A DNA stretch of 62,533 nucleotides from CAZOJJ01 sp964580105 (GTDB lineage: Bacteria; Bacteroidota; Rhodothermia; Rhodothermales; Rubricoccaceae). The notes below the pieces were generated by a model that had not been told where the DNA came from, made no database searches, and saw nothing but the letters and a program-made list of their open reading frames with translations. Both the position numbers and the translations under genes were made by a program. Shown piece after piece: positions 17,066 through 27,288 of this stretch (position 1 is the stretch's first letter; the number at the start of each line of letters is the position of its first letter). The stretch is taken from NCBI GenBank assembly GCA_964580105.1, contig CAZOJJ010000013.1, positions 1 through 62,533 on the forward strand, read 5' to 3'.

Positions 17066-17118
17066 GCGTTTGGCACTGGGCCTTGGACAGCAGCCCCGAG
17101 AGCCAAGCAGCCGGTTCC

Positions 17119-17859
17119 TCACACCCCGAAGCTGAGCGTAACGTTGGCATAACTCCGCACCGCCCGCCCGTCGTTGCGCGCCGGGCGGAAGCGGTAGCGC
17201 AGGGCCGCGTCGATGGCGGCGGCGTCCATGCCGAAGGGGAGGCTGGCGACGCGTTCCTCGCGGTCGCCCCGGCCGAAGACGATGCGCTCCAGGATGCGCG
17301 GCTCGGACGGCCGCCCCCGCTCGTCCACCAGCACACGGACGCGGACGCGCGCGCGGATGCCGTCGCGGCGCGCCTCGGGCGGGTAGGCGGGCTCGGCCAT
17401 CGTGGACGGCACCGGGCTGCGGTCCGGACGCTCGACGAGCGGCGGCGGGCCGCTGTCGCCCGGTGGGGGCGAGGGGGGACCCGGTGGCGCCGGGGGCGCA
17501 GGCGGAGCCGGCGGTGCGTCGCCCTCGCCCTCCTCGGTCACGAGGTCGAGCTGGGTGAGCTGCTCCTCGATGACCCGCGTGTCCTCCACCTCGACGGGCG
17601 GGAGGAGCGACTCCTGCGGCGGCGGCGGCGGGGCCGAGGGCGGCGTCTGGTTCTGGATCGTCGGCTCGATGAGCTCGATCTCGACGACCTCGTCGGGGAG
17701 GCGGACGGTCAGCGCGTGGCCGGGCTCGGCGTCTGAAGGAGAGCCCGGGAGGAGGAACAGCACGAGGAGCGCGAACACGCTCAGCGCCGCTCCCGCCAGG
17801 AGGCGGGTCCGGTAGACCGCCTCGCGGTCGGGGTCGAGGATGGGGCGGGAGGGGTGCAT
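17119..17859 (-). CDS. tonB: TonB-family energy-transducing protein
   Basis: A 246-aa protein from ATG 17859: basic N-terminus, one membrane helix at ~20-38 (LLAGAALSVFALLVLFLLPG), a Pro-rich periplasmic linker with PPAPPAPPAPPGPP, and a C-terminal TonB domain (~170-246) with YPPEARRDGIRARVRVRVLVDE and a final strand YANVTLSFG. The linker is short and lacks the long Lys-Pro/Glu-Pro array of enterobacterial TonB. It should contact TonB boxes of outer-membrane receptors such as the one at 53773 and be energised by an ExbB/ExbD pair like that at 463-1660. It stands alone, divergent from carA. Confidence 0.88.
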   Translation of the reverse strand: MHPSRPILDPDREAVYRTRLLAGAALSVFALLVLFLLPGSPSDAEPGHALTVRLPDEVVEIELIEPTIQNQTPPSAPPPPPQESLLPPVEVEDTRVIEEQLTQLDLVTEEGEGDAPPAPPAPPAPPGPPSPPPGDSGPPPLVERPDRSPVPSTMAEPAYPPEARRDGIRARVRVRVLVDERGRPSEPRILERIVFGRGDREERVASLPFGMDAAAIDAALRYRFRPARNDGRAVRSYANVTLSFGV

Positions 17860-17995
17860 GCGCGGATAACGGCCGAGCCGGGGCCGTTCGCGCCCGGCGT
17901 CAGGCGGAGGATACACACGCAGGCGGATGGGGCGGGAGGCTCTTCGTCGGCCCTGCGAGGGGGGCGATCCGGCGGTGTGAAGTCCGCGCACAGCC

Positions 17996-18027
17996 TTGCC
18001 CGGCGGGGGCGGAGGCTCGTAGCTTTC
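17996..18027 (+). promoter_or_regulatory. Predicted Bacteroidota-type promoter of the carA leader
   Basis: TTG at 17996-17998, a 21-nt spacer and TAGCTTTC at 18020-18027 fit the Bacteroidota primary-sigma consensus (TTTG around -33 and TAnnTTTG around -7). A transcript would start near 18030-18034, right before the 5-prime hairpin of the leader and ~165 nt upstream of carA. Confidence 0.5.
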
Positions 18028-18090
18028 TCGCCCGAAGGCCACCCGATACCCGTTTCCGCTGTGGCTTCTTCGGACCTCGATCTCTCCCTC

Positions 18091-18159
18091 ATGCGCGGCT
18101 GCGTCTCGCCCTGCCTCCCGCACCCCCACCGCCCCGGCGTCCGCGCCGGCCGCGCCTGA
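18091..18159 (+). CDS. Candidate 22-residue leader peptide of carA
   Basis: ATG 18091 opens a 22-codon frame (MRGCVSPCLPHPHRPGVR and four more residues) whose TGA shares its last base with the first base of the terminator stem. It has four Arg, four Pro, two His and two Cys codons. Arginine enrichment is suggestive because carbamoyl phosphate feeds arginine synthesis, but there is no run of Arg codons. A CT-rich segment precedes the ATG, as at many starts here. Translation is unproven; it may be chance in a G+C-rich leader. Confidence 0.3.
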   Translation: MRGCVSPCLPHPHRPGVRAGRA

Positions 18160-18185
18160 GCCTTCCCATTGGGGAGGCTTTTTTT
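18159..18185 (+). terminator. Intrinsic terminator 13 nt upstream of carA
   Basis: A 9-bp stem (AGCCTTCCC / GGGGAGGCT, one G-U pair) with loop ATT is followed by seven T residues. It is one of only three hairpins in the window with a clear U-tract, and lies in the direction of carA immediately before its start codon. Confidence 0.8.
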
Positions 18186-18198
18186 GTATCCCCCCGCC

Positions 18199-19332
18199 AT
18201 GCCCGACCCCACGCCGCGTCCCCCCGCCAAGCTCGCCCTCGAAGACGGCACCGTCGTCACCGGCCGCGCCGTCGGCGCGCGCGGCGAGACCGGCGGCGAG
18301 CTCTGCTTCAACACGTCCATGAGCGGCTACCAGGAGATCCTGACGGATCCCTCCTACGCCGGCCAGCTCATGATGATGACGTACCCGCACATCGGCAACT
18401 ACGGCGCCTTCGACGACGCCACCGAAGCGGACCGCCCGATGGTGGCCGGCCTCATCGTCCGCGCCTTCACCGACGAGCCGTCCAACGCCGACGCCGAGGA
18501 GTCGCTCGAACGGTACATGGCGCGCCACGGCCTCGTCGGCATCACGGGCGTGGACACGCGGAAGCTCGTCCGCCACATCCGCGAGGCCGGCGTGATGAAC
18601 GCGGTGATCTCGTCGGAGGACCTCGGCGACGCCTCGCTCGTGGCCAAGGCGCGGGCGCTGCCGAGCATGGCCGGCCTGGAGCTGGCCAGCCGCGTCACCA
18701 CGCCCGAGGCGTACGACTTTTCGACGGGCGATCAGCCGGAGGCGGCGCGCATCGCCGTGTACGACTACGGCGTCAAGCGGAACATCCTCCGCTCGTTCCG
18801 GAATCGGGGCTGCACCGTCCGCGTCTTCCCCGCCTCGGCGCCGCTCTCGGCCGTGCTGGACTGGGCGCCCGACGGGATCTTCTTCTCCAACGGCCCCGGC
18901 GACCCCCGCGCGATGCCCGAGGCCGTCGAAACCGTGAAGGCCGCCATCGGCACCGGCATCCCGCTCTTCGGCATCTGCCTCGGCCACCAGCTCATGGCGC
19001 TGGCCGAGGGGCTGGACGTCTACAAGATGAAGGTGGGCCACCGGGGCGCCAACCATCCGGTCATCAACCTCGACACCGGCCACGTCGAGATCTCGACGCA
19101 GAACCACGGCTTCGCGGTGCGGGAGGACACGATCACGGACGCCGTCGCCCGCGTCAACCACCGCAACCTCAACGACGGCACCGTGGAGGGGCTCCGCTTC
19201 GCGCGCTTCCCCGGCTTCTCGGTGCAGTACCACCCCGAGGCCTGCCCCGGCCCGCACGACAGCCACTACCTCTTCGACGAGTTCCTGGAGATGGTGCGGC
19301 AGAACCAGGGCGTCGAGGCGCGTGTTGCTTGA
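18199..19332 (+). CDS. carA: Carbamoyl-phosphate synthase small (glutaminase) subunit
   Basis: A 377-aa class I glutamine amidotransferase that supplies ammonia to CarB for carbamoyl phosphate synthesis (pyrimidines and arginine). The N-terminal domain has LALEDGTVVTGRAVGA and NTSMSGYQEILTDPSYAGQ. The C-terminal domain has the nucleophile motif FGICLGHQLMAL (Cys near residue 261) and VQYHPEACPGPHD with the His/Glu of the triad. ATG 18199 fits the family N-terminus. The gene is preceded by an intrinsic terminator and separated from carB by a small gene and a palindrome. Confidence 0.97.
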   Translation: MPDPTPRPPAKLALEDGTVVTGRAVGARGETGGELCFNTSMSGYQEILTDPSYAGQLMMMTYPHIGNYGAFDDATEADRPMVAGLIVRAFTDEPSNADAEESLERYMARHGLVGITGVDTRKLVRHIREAGVMNAVISSEDLGDASLVAKARALPSMAGLELASRVTTPEAYDFSTGDQPEAARIAVYDYGVKRNILRSFRNRGCTVRVFPASAPLSAVLDWAPDGIFFSNGPGDPRAMPEAVETVKAAIGTGIPLFGICLGHQLMALAEGLDVYKMKVGHRGANHPVINLDTGHVEISTQNHGFAVREDTITDAVARVNHRNLNDGTVEGLRFARFPGFSVQYHPEACPGPHDSHYLFDEFLEMVRQNQGVEARVA

Positions 19333-19501
19333 TGCGTAGTGTGTATCGCGGGATGCCTAATCGCGTGGTTGGATTGCCACCCTGCCTCCACTAAGGCTCC
19401 CTTACGGAATACGTCTTACGGAAGAGGAGATATGGACGCCCACCGCCCAACGCTAGCCCATTCCGGCAAACTCCGCATCCCCTTCGCTTCCACGGATACC
19501 C

Positions 19502-19723
19502 ATGCCTAAAGAACGCAAAGCCATCGTCGTCCACTACGAGCCCGGCGAGCCCGGCGCCACCGACGAGCTGAACGCGCTCCTCGCCGAGGACTGGACCGTC
19601 ACCGGCATCGCCGCGATGGGCGGGGCGGGCTCCGAGGCCATCCCCGGCACCCACTTCGCCGCCCTCGTCATCCTGGAGCGCGAAGACAAACGCTCGGTGC
19701 GCGGCTTCCACCCGGCTGCCTGA
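19502..19723 (+). CDS. Small conserved-looking protein between carA and carB
   Basis: A 73-aa acidic/amphipathic protein: MPKERKAIVVHYEPGEPGAT, then DELNALLAEDWTVTGIAAMG and HFAALVILEREDK. Alternating strands and a helix suggest a compact alpha/beta fold; the LAEDWTV-TG-IA pattern resembles small DUF4177-like proteins, only loosely. No signal peptide or membrane helix. It sits between the two subunits of carbamoyl-phosphate synthase, 169 nt after carA and 76 nt before carB, but whether it is functionally tied to them is unknown. Confidence 0.55.
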   Translation: MPKERKAIVVHYEPGEPGATDELNALLAEDWTVTGIAAMGGAGSEAIPGTHFAALVILEREDKRSVRGFHPAA

Positions 19724-19747
19724 CCCCGCCCCCTCGACGTTCCCCCG

Positions 19748-19775
19748 GTAGGGGCGCCGTGCGTTGCGCCCCTAC
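19748..19775. repeat. GTAGGGGCG-family palindrome copy B
   Basis: Arms GTAGGGGCGC and GCGCCCCTAC (10 bp) enclose CGTGCGTT. It starts 25 nt after a stop codon and ends 24 nt before the GTG start of carB. Confidence 0.8.
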
Positions 19776-19799
19776 GTCACCGCCAACCCGCCGCAGCCC

Positions 19800-22634
<2,835 letters not shown>

Positions 22635-22782
22635 AGGGTTCTCATTCACGCCGGTACCTGCGGAATTCCTATCGGTCCCGGTAGAGACGGGGAGAGGGGC
22701 CGAATTTCCGAAGGAGAGGAGGATGGGCTGGCGGGCTACTGCGGAGGTTCTTTTCCTTGCGTTGGCGCACTCACGGAGCGTC

Positions 22783-22810
22783 GTAGGGCCACCATGCATG
22801 GCGGCCCTAC
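22783..22810. repeat. GTAGGGGCG-family palindrome copy C (variant)
   Basis: A 28-nt near-palindrome with 14-nt arms: outer GTAGGGCC/GGCCCTAC, one A-C mismatch, then CCATG/CATGG. It has the same total length as copy A although the inner sequence is unrelated. Confidence 0.7.
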
Positions 22811-22887
22811 CGCACGACCGTCTCCGGTACCCACGTCAAGCCGATTGGCCATCACTGTATCTTCCCCGACGGCAGCGCCGTCTCGTG

Positions 22888-22934
22888 CAGGCCTGGGCCT
22901 CTGCAGGCCTGGGCCTCTGCAGGCCCGGGCCTGC
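22888..22934. repeat. 16-bp tandem repeat, ~2.9 copies
   Basis: Unit CAGGCCTGGGCCTCTG is repeated twice exactly (22888-22919) and a third, partly diverged copy follows. The period is two octads. Confidence 0.8.
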
Positions 22935-23019
22935 GCTCCGGGAGCGTGAGCTGAAACAGGCGTGGGATCGCGCGTTGAACCTGCAGCCGCCCGGAGCCAT
23001 TGAACCGCTACGCTAAGCC

Positions 23020-23328
23020 ATGTCCCGCCTCCTCCGTACCGAGCCCGAAGTCGTCGGCGGCCCCGAGCCGCTGGCACCGCGCATCGTGGCGGTCGAGGCA
23101 GTCGGGGAGACGGTCGCGGAAGCCGTGTTCGAGGACGGCGAAGAGCGGCGCGTGGACGTCGCGCCGCTGCTGACGCGGGGCGTGTTCCGGCAGCTCACGG
23201 ACCCGGACGCGTTTGCAGCGGTCTCCGTCGTCGAGGGCGGTGGGGGCATCGAGTGGGCCTGCGGCCCGGACCTCTCGGCCATCCGCGTGTACCATGGCGG
23301 CGAGCCGGTGACGGACCCGCCGCGATGA
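23020..23328 (+). CDS. DUF2442-like protein
   Basis: A 102-aa protein with the DUF2442 pattern: an opening strand set (RIVAVEAVGETVAEAVFEDG), an acidic DVAPLL followed by GVFRQLTDPDAFAAVSV, and a final IEWACGPDLSAIRVY. Members are small proteins of unknown biochemistry, often near toxin-antitoxin genes elsewhere. Here it overlaps the Rieske oxygenase start by ATGA, so the two are translationally coupled, which is not a typical DUF2442 neighbourhood. Confidence 0.7.
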   Translation: MSRLLRTEPEVVGGPEPLAPRIVAVEAVGETVAEAVFEDGEERRVDVAPLLTRGVFRQLTDPDAFAAVSVVEGGGGIEWACGPDLSAIRVYHGGEPVTDPPR

Positions 23329-24431
23329 GGCCGCCCTCGGTGGACGCGGGCGACCTCCGCATCGCCCCGCTCTCTCAGGCAGAAACCATCCCCTCCGCCT
23401 GGTACACCGACGCCGACGTCCACCGCCTCGACGCCGAGGCGGTCATAGCCGCGCACTGGCAGTACGTCGGCCACGAGAGCCGGCTCGCCGAGCCCGGCGC
23501 GTACCTCACGACGAGCGTGGCCGACCAGCCCGTCGTGGTGGTGCGCGGCAAGGACGGCGCCCTCCGCGCCTTCTACAACGTCTGCCGCCACCGCGGCGGG
23601 CCGCTGGCGACGGCGCCCTGCGGGCGGATGAAGAAGGGCGTCCTCCAGTGCCAGTACCACGGCTGGACCTACCGCCTCGACGGCTCCCTCCTCGGCGTCC
23701 CCCGCTTCGACCGCACCGACCTCTTCGACAAGCGCGACTTCGGCCTCGTGCCCGTGGCCGTGGAGACGTGGCAGGGGCTCGTGTTCGTCCACCTCGGCGA
23801 GGACCCGGAGCCGGTAGCGGAGACGTACGGCCCCATCGGCGCGCGCATCGCGCCCCTCGACCTCGCGCCGTTCCGGTTCCACCAGCGCGTCGTCTACGAC
23901 GTGGCGTGCAACTGGAAGGTCTACGTGGACAACTACCTCGAAGGCTACCACATTCCGCTCGTCCACCCCGAACTCACGACGCTGCTCGACGTCCGCGCCT
24001 ACGTCACCGAGTGCGACGGCCCGCGCATCCTCCAGTACAGCCCGTTCAAGGACGGCGAGAACCTCTACGCGACCGACGGAGGTGAGGCGTTCTACTACTT
24101 CGTCTTCCCGAACACGATGCTCAACGTGCTCCCGGGGCGGCTCCAGATGAACCGCGTGGATCCCGTCGCCGCCGACCGCTGCCGCGTCGTGTTCGATTAC
24201 CTCTACACGGACCTCGACGGCCCCGAGGCGCAGCGGGTCATCGCGGAGGACCTGGGTTTCAGCGACCGCGTGCAGCGCGAGGACGTCGAGATCTGCGAGC
24301 ACGTCCAGCGCGGGCTGGCGTCGCGCGCCTACGACCGCGGCCGGTTCTCCGTGGACGCCGAGGCGGGCGTGTACCACTTCCAGTGCCTTCTCAAGCAGGC
24401 GTACCGGGCGGCGCCGGCACCCGGGGGATAA
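23325..24431 (+). CDS. Rieske-type aromatic-ring/N-demethylating oxygenase alpha subunit
   Basis: A 368-aa protein starting in the ATGA overlap. The Rieske [2Fe-2S] site is CRHR (Cys87, His89) and CQYH (Cys109, His112). The mononuclear iron region is DNYLEGYHIPLVHPEL with the paired His, plus an acidic ligand in REDVEICEHVQRGL. The layout matches the alpha-subunit family including choline/carnitine monooxygenases and glycine-betaine demethylase GbcA. No reductase gene is adjacent, so electrons must come from elsewhere. The substrate is unknown; a quaternary ammonium or methylated amine is a guess from family resemblance. Confidence 0.85.
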   Translation: MRPPSVDAGDLRIAPLSQAETIPSAWYTDADVHRLDAEAVIAAHWQYVGHESRLAEPGAYLTTSVADQPVVVVRGKDGALRAFYNVCRHRGGPLATAPCGRMKKGVLQCQYHGWTYRLDGSLLGVPRFDRTDLFDKRDFGLVPVAVETWQGLVFVHLGEDPEPVAETYGPIGARIAPLDLAPFRFHQRVVYDVACNWKVYVDNYLEGYHIPLVHPELTTLLDVRAYVTECDGPRILQYSPFKDGENLYATDGGEAFYYFVFPNTMLNVLPGRLQMNRVDPVAADRCRVVFDYLYTDLDGPEAQRVIAEDLGFSDRVQREDVEICEHVQRGLASRAYDRGRFSVDAEAGVYHFQCLLKQAYRAAPAPGG

Positions 24432-24470
24432 AACGGGAGCGGGCCCCCGCCGTGTGGCAGGAGCCCGCTC
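24432..24470 (-). terminator. Intrinsic terminator of rplU-rpmA
   Basis: On the minus strand an 8-bp stem (GAGCGGGC ... GCCCGCTC) with an 18-nt loop is followed by CCGTTTTATCC, 22 nt after the rpmA stop. The U-tract is short but correctly placed. Confidence 0.6.
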
Positions 24471-24492
24471 GGATTCGGAGCCGACGCCGGGG

Positions 24493-24750
24493 TTACGCCT
24501 CGGCGTCGACGTGGACGAACTTGCGGCCGCCCTTGCTGGTCTGGAAGCGGACGCGGCCGTCGGCCTTCGCGAACAGCGTGTCGTCCCCGCCCCGGCCGAC
24601 GTTCGTGCCGGGGTGGAACTTGGTGCCGCGCTGGCGGACGAGGATGGAGCCGGCCGGGACGACGCTGCCGCCGTAGGCCTTCACGCCGAGCATCTTCGGG
24701 TTCGAGTCGCGCCCGTTCTTGGACGAGCCTACGCCTTTCTTGTGTGCCAT
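24493..24750 (-). CDS. rpmA: 50S ribosomal protein L27
   Basis: An 85-aa L27, recognisable from MAHKKGVGSSKNGRDSNPKM, GVKAYGGSVVPAGSILVRQR and GTKFHPGTNVGRGGDDTLF. The N-terminus begins directly with AHKKG and has no Firmicutes-type cleaved leader. It lies 32 nt after rplU in the standard rplU-rpmA pair and ends at an intrinsic terminator. Confidence 0.98.
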   Translation of the reverse strand: MAHKKGVGSSKNGRDSNPKMLGVKAYGGSVVPAGSILVRQRGTKFHPGTNVGRGGDDTLFAKADGRVRFQTSKGGRKFVHVDAEA

Positions 24751-24782
24751 GGGTGCGGAGGGTTCGGGTTCGGAAGGGGCGG

Positions 24783-25133
24783 TTACGCGGAGGCGTCGTC
24801 CTTCTTCGCGCGCTGCGTGCCGTTGGTGGCCAGGGCGGCGACGGCGACCTGCGTGTAGGGCTGGCGGTGGCCGTTCTTGACCTTGTAGCCCTTGCGGCGC
24901 TTCTTCTTGAAGACGATGACCTTGTCGGCCTTGACGTGGCCGAGGACCTTCAGGGAGGCCGTCGCGCCGCTCACCGTCGGGGCGCCGACCTTCACGCCGT
25001 CGTCGCCGGAGACGAGGAGGACGCGGTCGATGTCCACGGTGTCGCCGACTTCGGCGTCGAGGCGGGGGACGTACAGCTTCTGGTCCTTCTCAACCTTGAA
25101 CTGCTTCCCGCCGATTTCTACGATGGCGTACAT
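24783..25133 (-). CDS. rplU: 50S ribosomal protein L21
   Basis: A 116-aa L21 beginning MYAIVEIGGKQFKVEKDQ, with KVGAPTVSGATASLKVLGH and the basic IVFKKKRRKGYKVKNGHRQP. The C-terminal ~15 residues (ALATNGTQRAKKDDASA) form a short charged tail. ATG 25133 fits the family; an upstream in-frame extension is low complexity. It is the first gene of the rplU-rpmA operon, with a well-formed promoter 90-120 nt upstream and a fivefold 14-bp repeat above that. Confidence 0.98.
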   Translation of the reverse strand: MYAIVEIGGKQFKVEKDQKLYVPRLDAEVGDTVDIDRVLLVSGDDGVKVGAPTVSGATASLKVLGHVKADKVIVFKKKRRKGYKVKNGHRQPYTQVAVAALATNGTQRAKKDDASA

Positions 25134-25222
25134 GGGGTGCGAGCTTGGGCCCTCCGCGCGGGCGAATCCCGACGCATCGGGACGGGCCTGCGGAGGAGCG
25201 CAGGTGGGGAATTTCGAGCCCG

Positions 25223-25253
25223 TAAAGCTACGGCGCGCACGCGCCGGCTCCAA
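25223..25253 (-). promoter_or_regulatory. Predicted promoter of rplU-rpmA
   Basis: On the minus strand TTG (25253-25251), a 20-nt spacer and TAGCTTTA (25230-25223) match the Bacteroidota -33/-7 pattern and resemble the boxes before carA and the gene at 53224. The predicted transcript would have a leader of ~80 nt. Confidence 0.5.
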
Positions 25254-25268
25254 TCGAAGCCCCTTCAA

Positions 25269-25338
25269 GATTCCGTGGACCGGATTCCGTGGACCGGATT
25301 CCGTGGACCGGATTCCGTGGACCGGATTCCGTGGACCG
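25269..25338. repeat. 14-bp tandem repeat, five perfect copies
   Basis: The unit GATTCCGTGGACCG is repeated five times without a mismatch between degP and the rplU promoter. Perfect identity suggests recent expansion or ongoing slippage. It contains no start codon context. Confidence 0.95.
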
Positions 25339-25362
25339 GCGCCGTGACGGCGGGCGAGTTCG

Positions 25363-26901
25363 TCAGCCCGGCTTCGTCAGCGCCGTCAGGAACGATGCCT
25401 CGCCGCGCTGGACGCGCACCAGGAAGGTGTCGCCCGGCTGCACCTCTCGCAGGGCCGACTCGAAAGCGGCCACGGAGGTCACCGCCTCCCGGTCCACCTC
25501 GGTGATCACGTCGCCCGGGCGGAGGTCGGCGTCCCGGTACGCCTCGCTGTCACGCTCGACGTTGGTGACGAGGACGCCGCGGAGGTTCTTGTCGAGCCGG
25601 TTGCGCTGGGCGGCGGCGGCCGTGAGGGTCTGCACCTCGATCCCGAGGCCCTCCACCGACGTCGGCTCGGCGTCGTCGCTCGGCGGGGCTGCGCTGCCGG
25701 GCGCGTTCTCGGCGAGGGCCTCGTCGGCCGGGCGGCGGCCGAGCGTGACGGTGGCCGTGCGCTCGTTGCCGTCGCGGTTGTAGGTGAGCTCGACGGTGTC
25801 GCCGGGTCGGCGGTTGGAGATGCGCGAGATGAGCTCGCGGTAGTCCGAGAGGCGGTGGCCCTCCACGGCCACGATCACGTCGCCTTCGCGGAGGCCGGCC
25901 TCCGCGGCGGGCTGCTTGCCGTCGGCGTCCTGCTCGATGGAGGCGATCTGGGCGGAGCTCGGGGGCACGTCGAGGGCGCGCGCCAGCGAGGGCGTCACCG
26001 GGCCGAACCGGATGCCGAGGTAGCCGCGCTCGACGGTCCCGCTGTCGATGAGCTGGTCCACCGTGTTGGCGACGACGTTGACGGGGATGGCGAAGCTGAT
26101 GCCCTGGAAGCCGCCCGTCCGCGTGGCGATGGCCGAGTTGATGCCGACGATCTCGCCGTCGAGGTTGACGAGGGGGCCGCCCGAGTTGCCCGGGTTGACG
26201 GCCGCGTCGGTCTGGATGTAGTTCGAGATCGAGTTCGCGCCGCCGTTGTAGCGGCCGGCGGACGAGATGATGCCGGCCGTGACGGTGTTGCCGAGGTCCA
26301 CGGAGAGCGGGCTGCCGAAGGCGAGCACCCACTGCCCGACGCGGAGCTCGGCCGCGTCGCCGAAGGCGAGGAACGGGAACCCGTCGCCCTCGACTTTCAG
26401 CACGGCGAGGTCGGAGAACGGGTCGGCGCCGACGACCTCGGCCTGAAGCACGCGGCCATCGTAGAGGGCCACCTCCAGTTCGTCGGCCCCGTCGATGACG
26501 TGGTTGTTGGTGACGATGTAGCCGTCGGCGCGGACGAAGGCGCCCGAGCCGAGCCCGTTCTGCTCGAAGGGCATGCCGTTGCCGCCCGGGCCGGGCCGGC
26601 CGAAGAAGTCCTCGAACGGCGTTCCCTGGAAGGGGTTGATCCGGCGCGCGTCGTTCTGCGAGAGCAGCCGCGTCGAGCGGATCTGGACGACGGCCGGGTT
26701 GACGACCTCGGCGACCTCCGCGAACGCCTCGCTCAACGTGGCGACGCTGGCGACGGCCGGCGAAGCGGCCTGGGCGTCGCGCCCGCCGAGGGCGTCGGGG
26801 TTGATGAGGTTGGCGGCCGAGGTGACGAAGAAGACGCCGCCCAGGAAGGCAGCGGCCAGGAGGAGGGCGAGGGAAACGGTTCGCTTGGCTCCAGTGCTCA
26901 T
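25363..26901 (-). CDS. degP: DegP/DegQ-family periplasmic serine protease (Do-like)
   Basis: A 512-aa HtrA protein with an N-terminal signal or anchor (VSLALLLAAAFLGGVFFV). The catalytic triad is visible: His134 in TNNHV, Asp164 in FSDLAVLKV and Ser240 in NPGNSGGPL. Two PDZ domains follow (GYLGIRFGPVTPSLARAL region and RDADLRPGDVITEVDRE near the C-terminus), separated by an Ala/Pro/Asp linker. The family degrades or refolds misfolded envelope proteins. The leader (26902-27065) contains two hairpins. It stands between fumC and rplU on the same strand but is separated from fumC by a clear terminator. Confidence 0.95.
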   Translation of the reverse strand: MSTGAKRTVSLALLLAAAFLGGVFFVTSAANLINPDALGGRDAQAASPAVASVATLSEAFAEVAEVVNPAVVQIRSTRLLSQNDARRINPFQGTPFEDFFGRPGPGGNGMPFEQNGLGSGAFVRADGYIVTNNHVIDGADELEVALYDGRVLQAEVVGADPFSDLAVLKVEGDGFPFLAFGDAAELRVGQWVLAFGSPLSVDLGNTVTAGIISSAGRYNGGANSISNYIQTDAAVNPGNSGGPLVNLDGEIVGINSAIATRTGGFQGISFAIPVNVVANTVDQLIDSGTVERGYLGIRFGPVTPSLARALDVPPSSAQIASIEQDADGKQPAAEAGLREGDVIVAVEGHRLSDYRELISRISNRRPGDTVELTYNRDGNERTATVTLGRRPADEALAENAPGSAAPPSDDAEPTSVEGLGIEVQTLTAAAAQRNRLDKNLRGVLVTNVERDSEAYRDADLRPGDVITEVDREAVTSVAAFESALREVQPGDTFLVRVQRGEASFLTALTKPG

Positions 26902-27200
26902 CGCTTGGGGGAAGTCGGTCGAAAAACGGGGGCTCGGCGTGACACGCCGAGGAGGCGCGGGAAGTTGCGCCGGTTCGCGCCCTTCAACGGCCTCCCGCCG
27001 GCCCTTCGTACGGCGCGACGGTGAAGGGGGCTAAAAAACGTGCAGGGCCCGAGGGAGCCCTGCACGACCCACGACCACCAGCGCGGGATTTCCTTGGAGA
27101 TAGCACGGCGTAGAACGCTGGCTGGGAGCTATTCGTGTGCGGCGCGCAAAAGTTTCTGCACGGCCGGTCGTTCAGGGCATCCCCGAGTGCCCTCCGGGCA
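26902..27200 (-). other. Structured spacer upstream of degP: hairpins and possible small RNA
   Basis: No gene was accepted here. Minus-strand reading from fumC: a 27201-27288 repeat; then ~130 nt with AACTTTTG at ~27151-27158 as a weak -7 candidate; an intrinsic terminator at 27033-27065; and a second hairpin (CTCGGCG/CGCCGAG, 26933-26951) followed after six bases by TTTTT, 32 nt before degP. The first terminator could end a ~110-nt small RNA or serve as a late fumC terminator. Confidence 0.4.
27033..27065 (-). terminator. Intrinsic terminator between fumC and degP
   Basis: A perfect 9-bp stem (GTGCAGGGC / GCCCTGCAC) with an 8-nt loop is followed on the minus strand by GTTTTTTAG. It lies ~225 nt beyond the fumC stop. 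Confidence 0.85.
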
Positions 27201-27288
27201 AGGAGGGATGGGGTGAGGGCGTGAGGGGGCGTCGTGTTCCTCGCGCCTTCACGCCCTCGCGCCTTCACGCCCTCGCGCCTTCACGCCT
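27201..27288. repeat. Octad-phased R/Y element at the fumC 3-prime end
   Basis: Eleven 8-nt units: on the plus strand four purine-rich (27201-27232), one transitional and six pyrimidine-rich. The latter include three exact copies of a 16-bp unit (27240-27287). GAGGGCGTGA in one arm pairs perfectly with TCACGCCCTC in the other. It abuts the fumC stop codon. Confidence 0.75.

Larger units (their letters stand above)
18032..18185 (+). promoter_or_regulatory. Structured carA leader with possible attenuator
   Basis: The leader holds (1) a hairpin at 18032-18073 (CCGAAG-GCCAC pairing with GTGGC-TT-CTTCGG, an 11-bp stem with a 2-nt bulge), (2) an ORF of 22 codons (18091-18159), and (3) an intrinsic terminator (18159-18185) ending 13 nt before carA. 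GAAGGC in the first hairpin's left arm (18034-18039) is also complementary to GCCTTC in the terminator's left arm (18060+100, i.e. 18160-18165), so the first hairpin and a possible antiterminator are mutually exclusive. Function as an attenuator is inferred. Confidence 0.5.
22635..23019. other. Gene-free spacer between carB and the DUF2442 gene
   Basis: The 385-nt spacer contains palindrome copy C and a 16-bp tandem repeat (annotated separately). TATCTTCC at ~22858-22865 may be a -7 box for the DUF2442-Rieske pair. A 97-codon open frame across the spacer is built largely of the repeats and was not accepted as a gene. Confidence 0.5.

Noticed and set aside
22723..23016. Open frame of 97 codons between carB and the DUF2442 gene
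   Set aside because: It is composed of palindrome copy C and the 16-bp tandem repeat, has an Arg/Pro/Gly-biased composition, and resembles no protein family.
24437..24470. Terminator acting on the Rieske oxygenase transcript (plus strand)
   Set aside because: The T-tract is only on the minus-strand side. On the plus strand the hairpin is followed by GGATTCGGAG.
25269..25338. CRISPR-like array
   Set aside because: The 14-bp units are contiguous with no spacers, so it is a simple tandem repeat.
27066..27200. tRNA or known riboswitch upstream of degP
   Set aside because: No TpsiC-type GGTTCGAATCC, no acceptor pairing and no recognisable TPP, cobalamin or SAM core. Only a generic structured region was retained.
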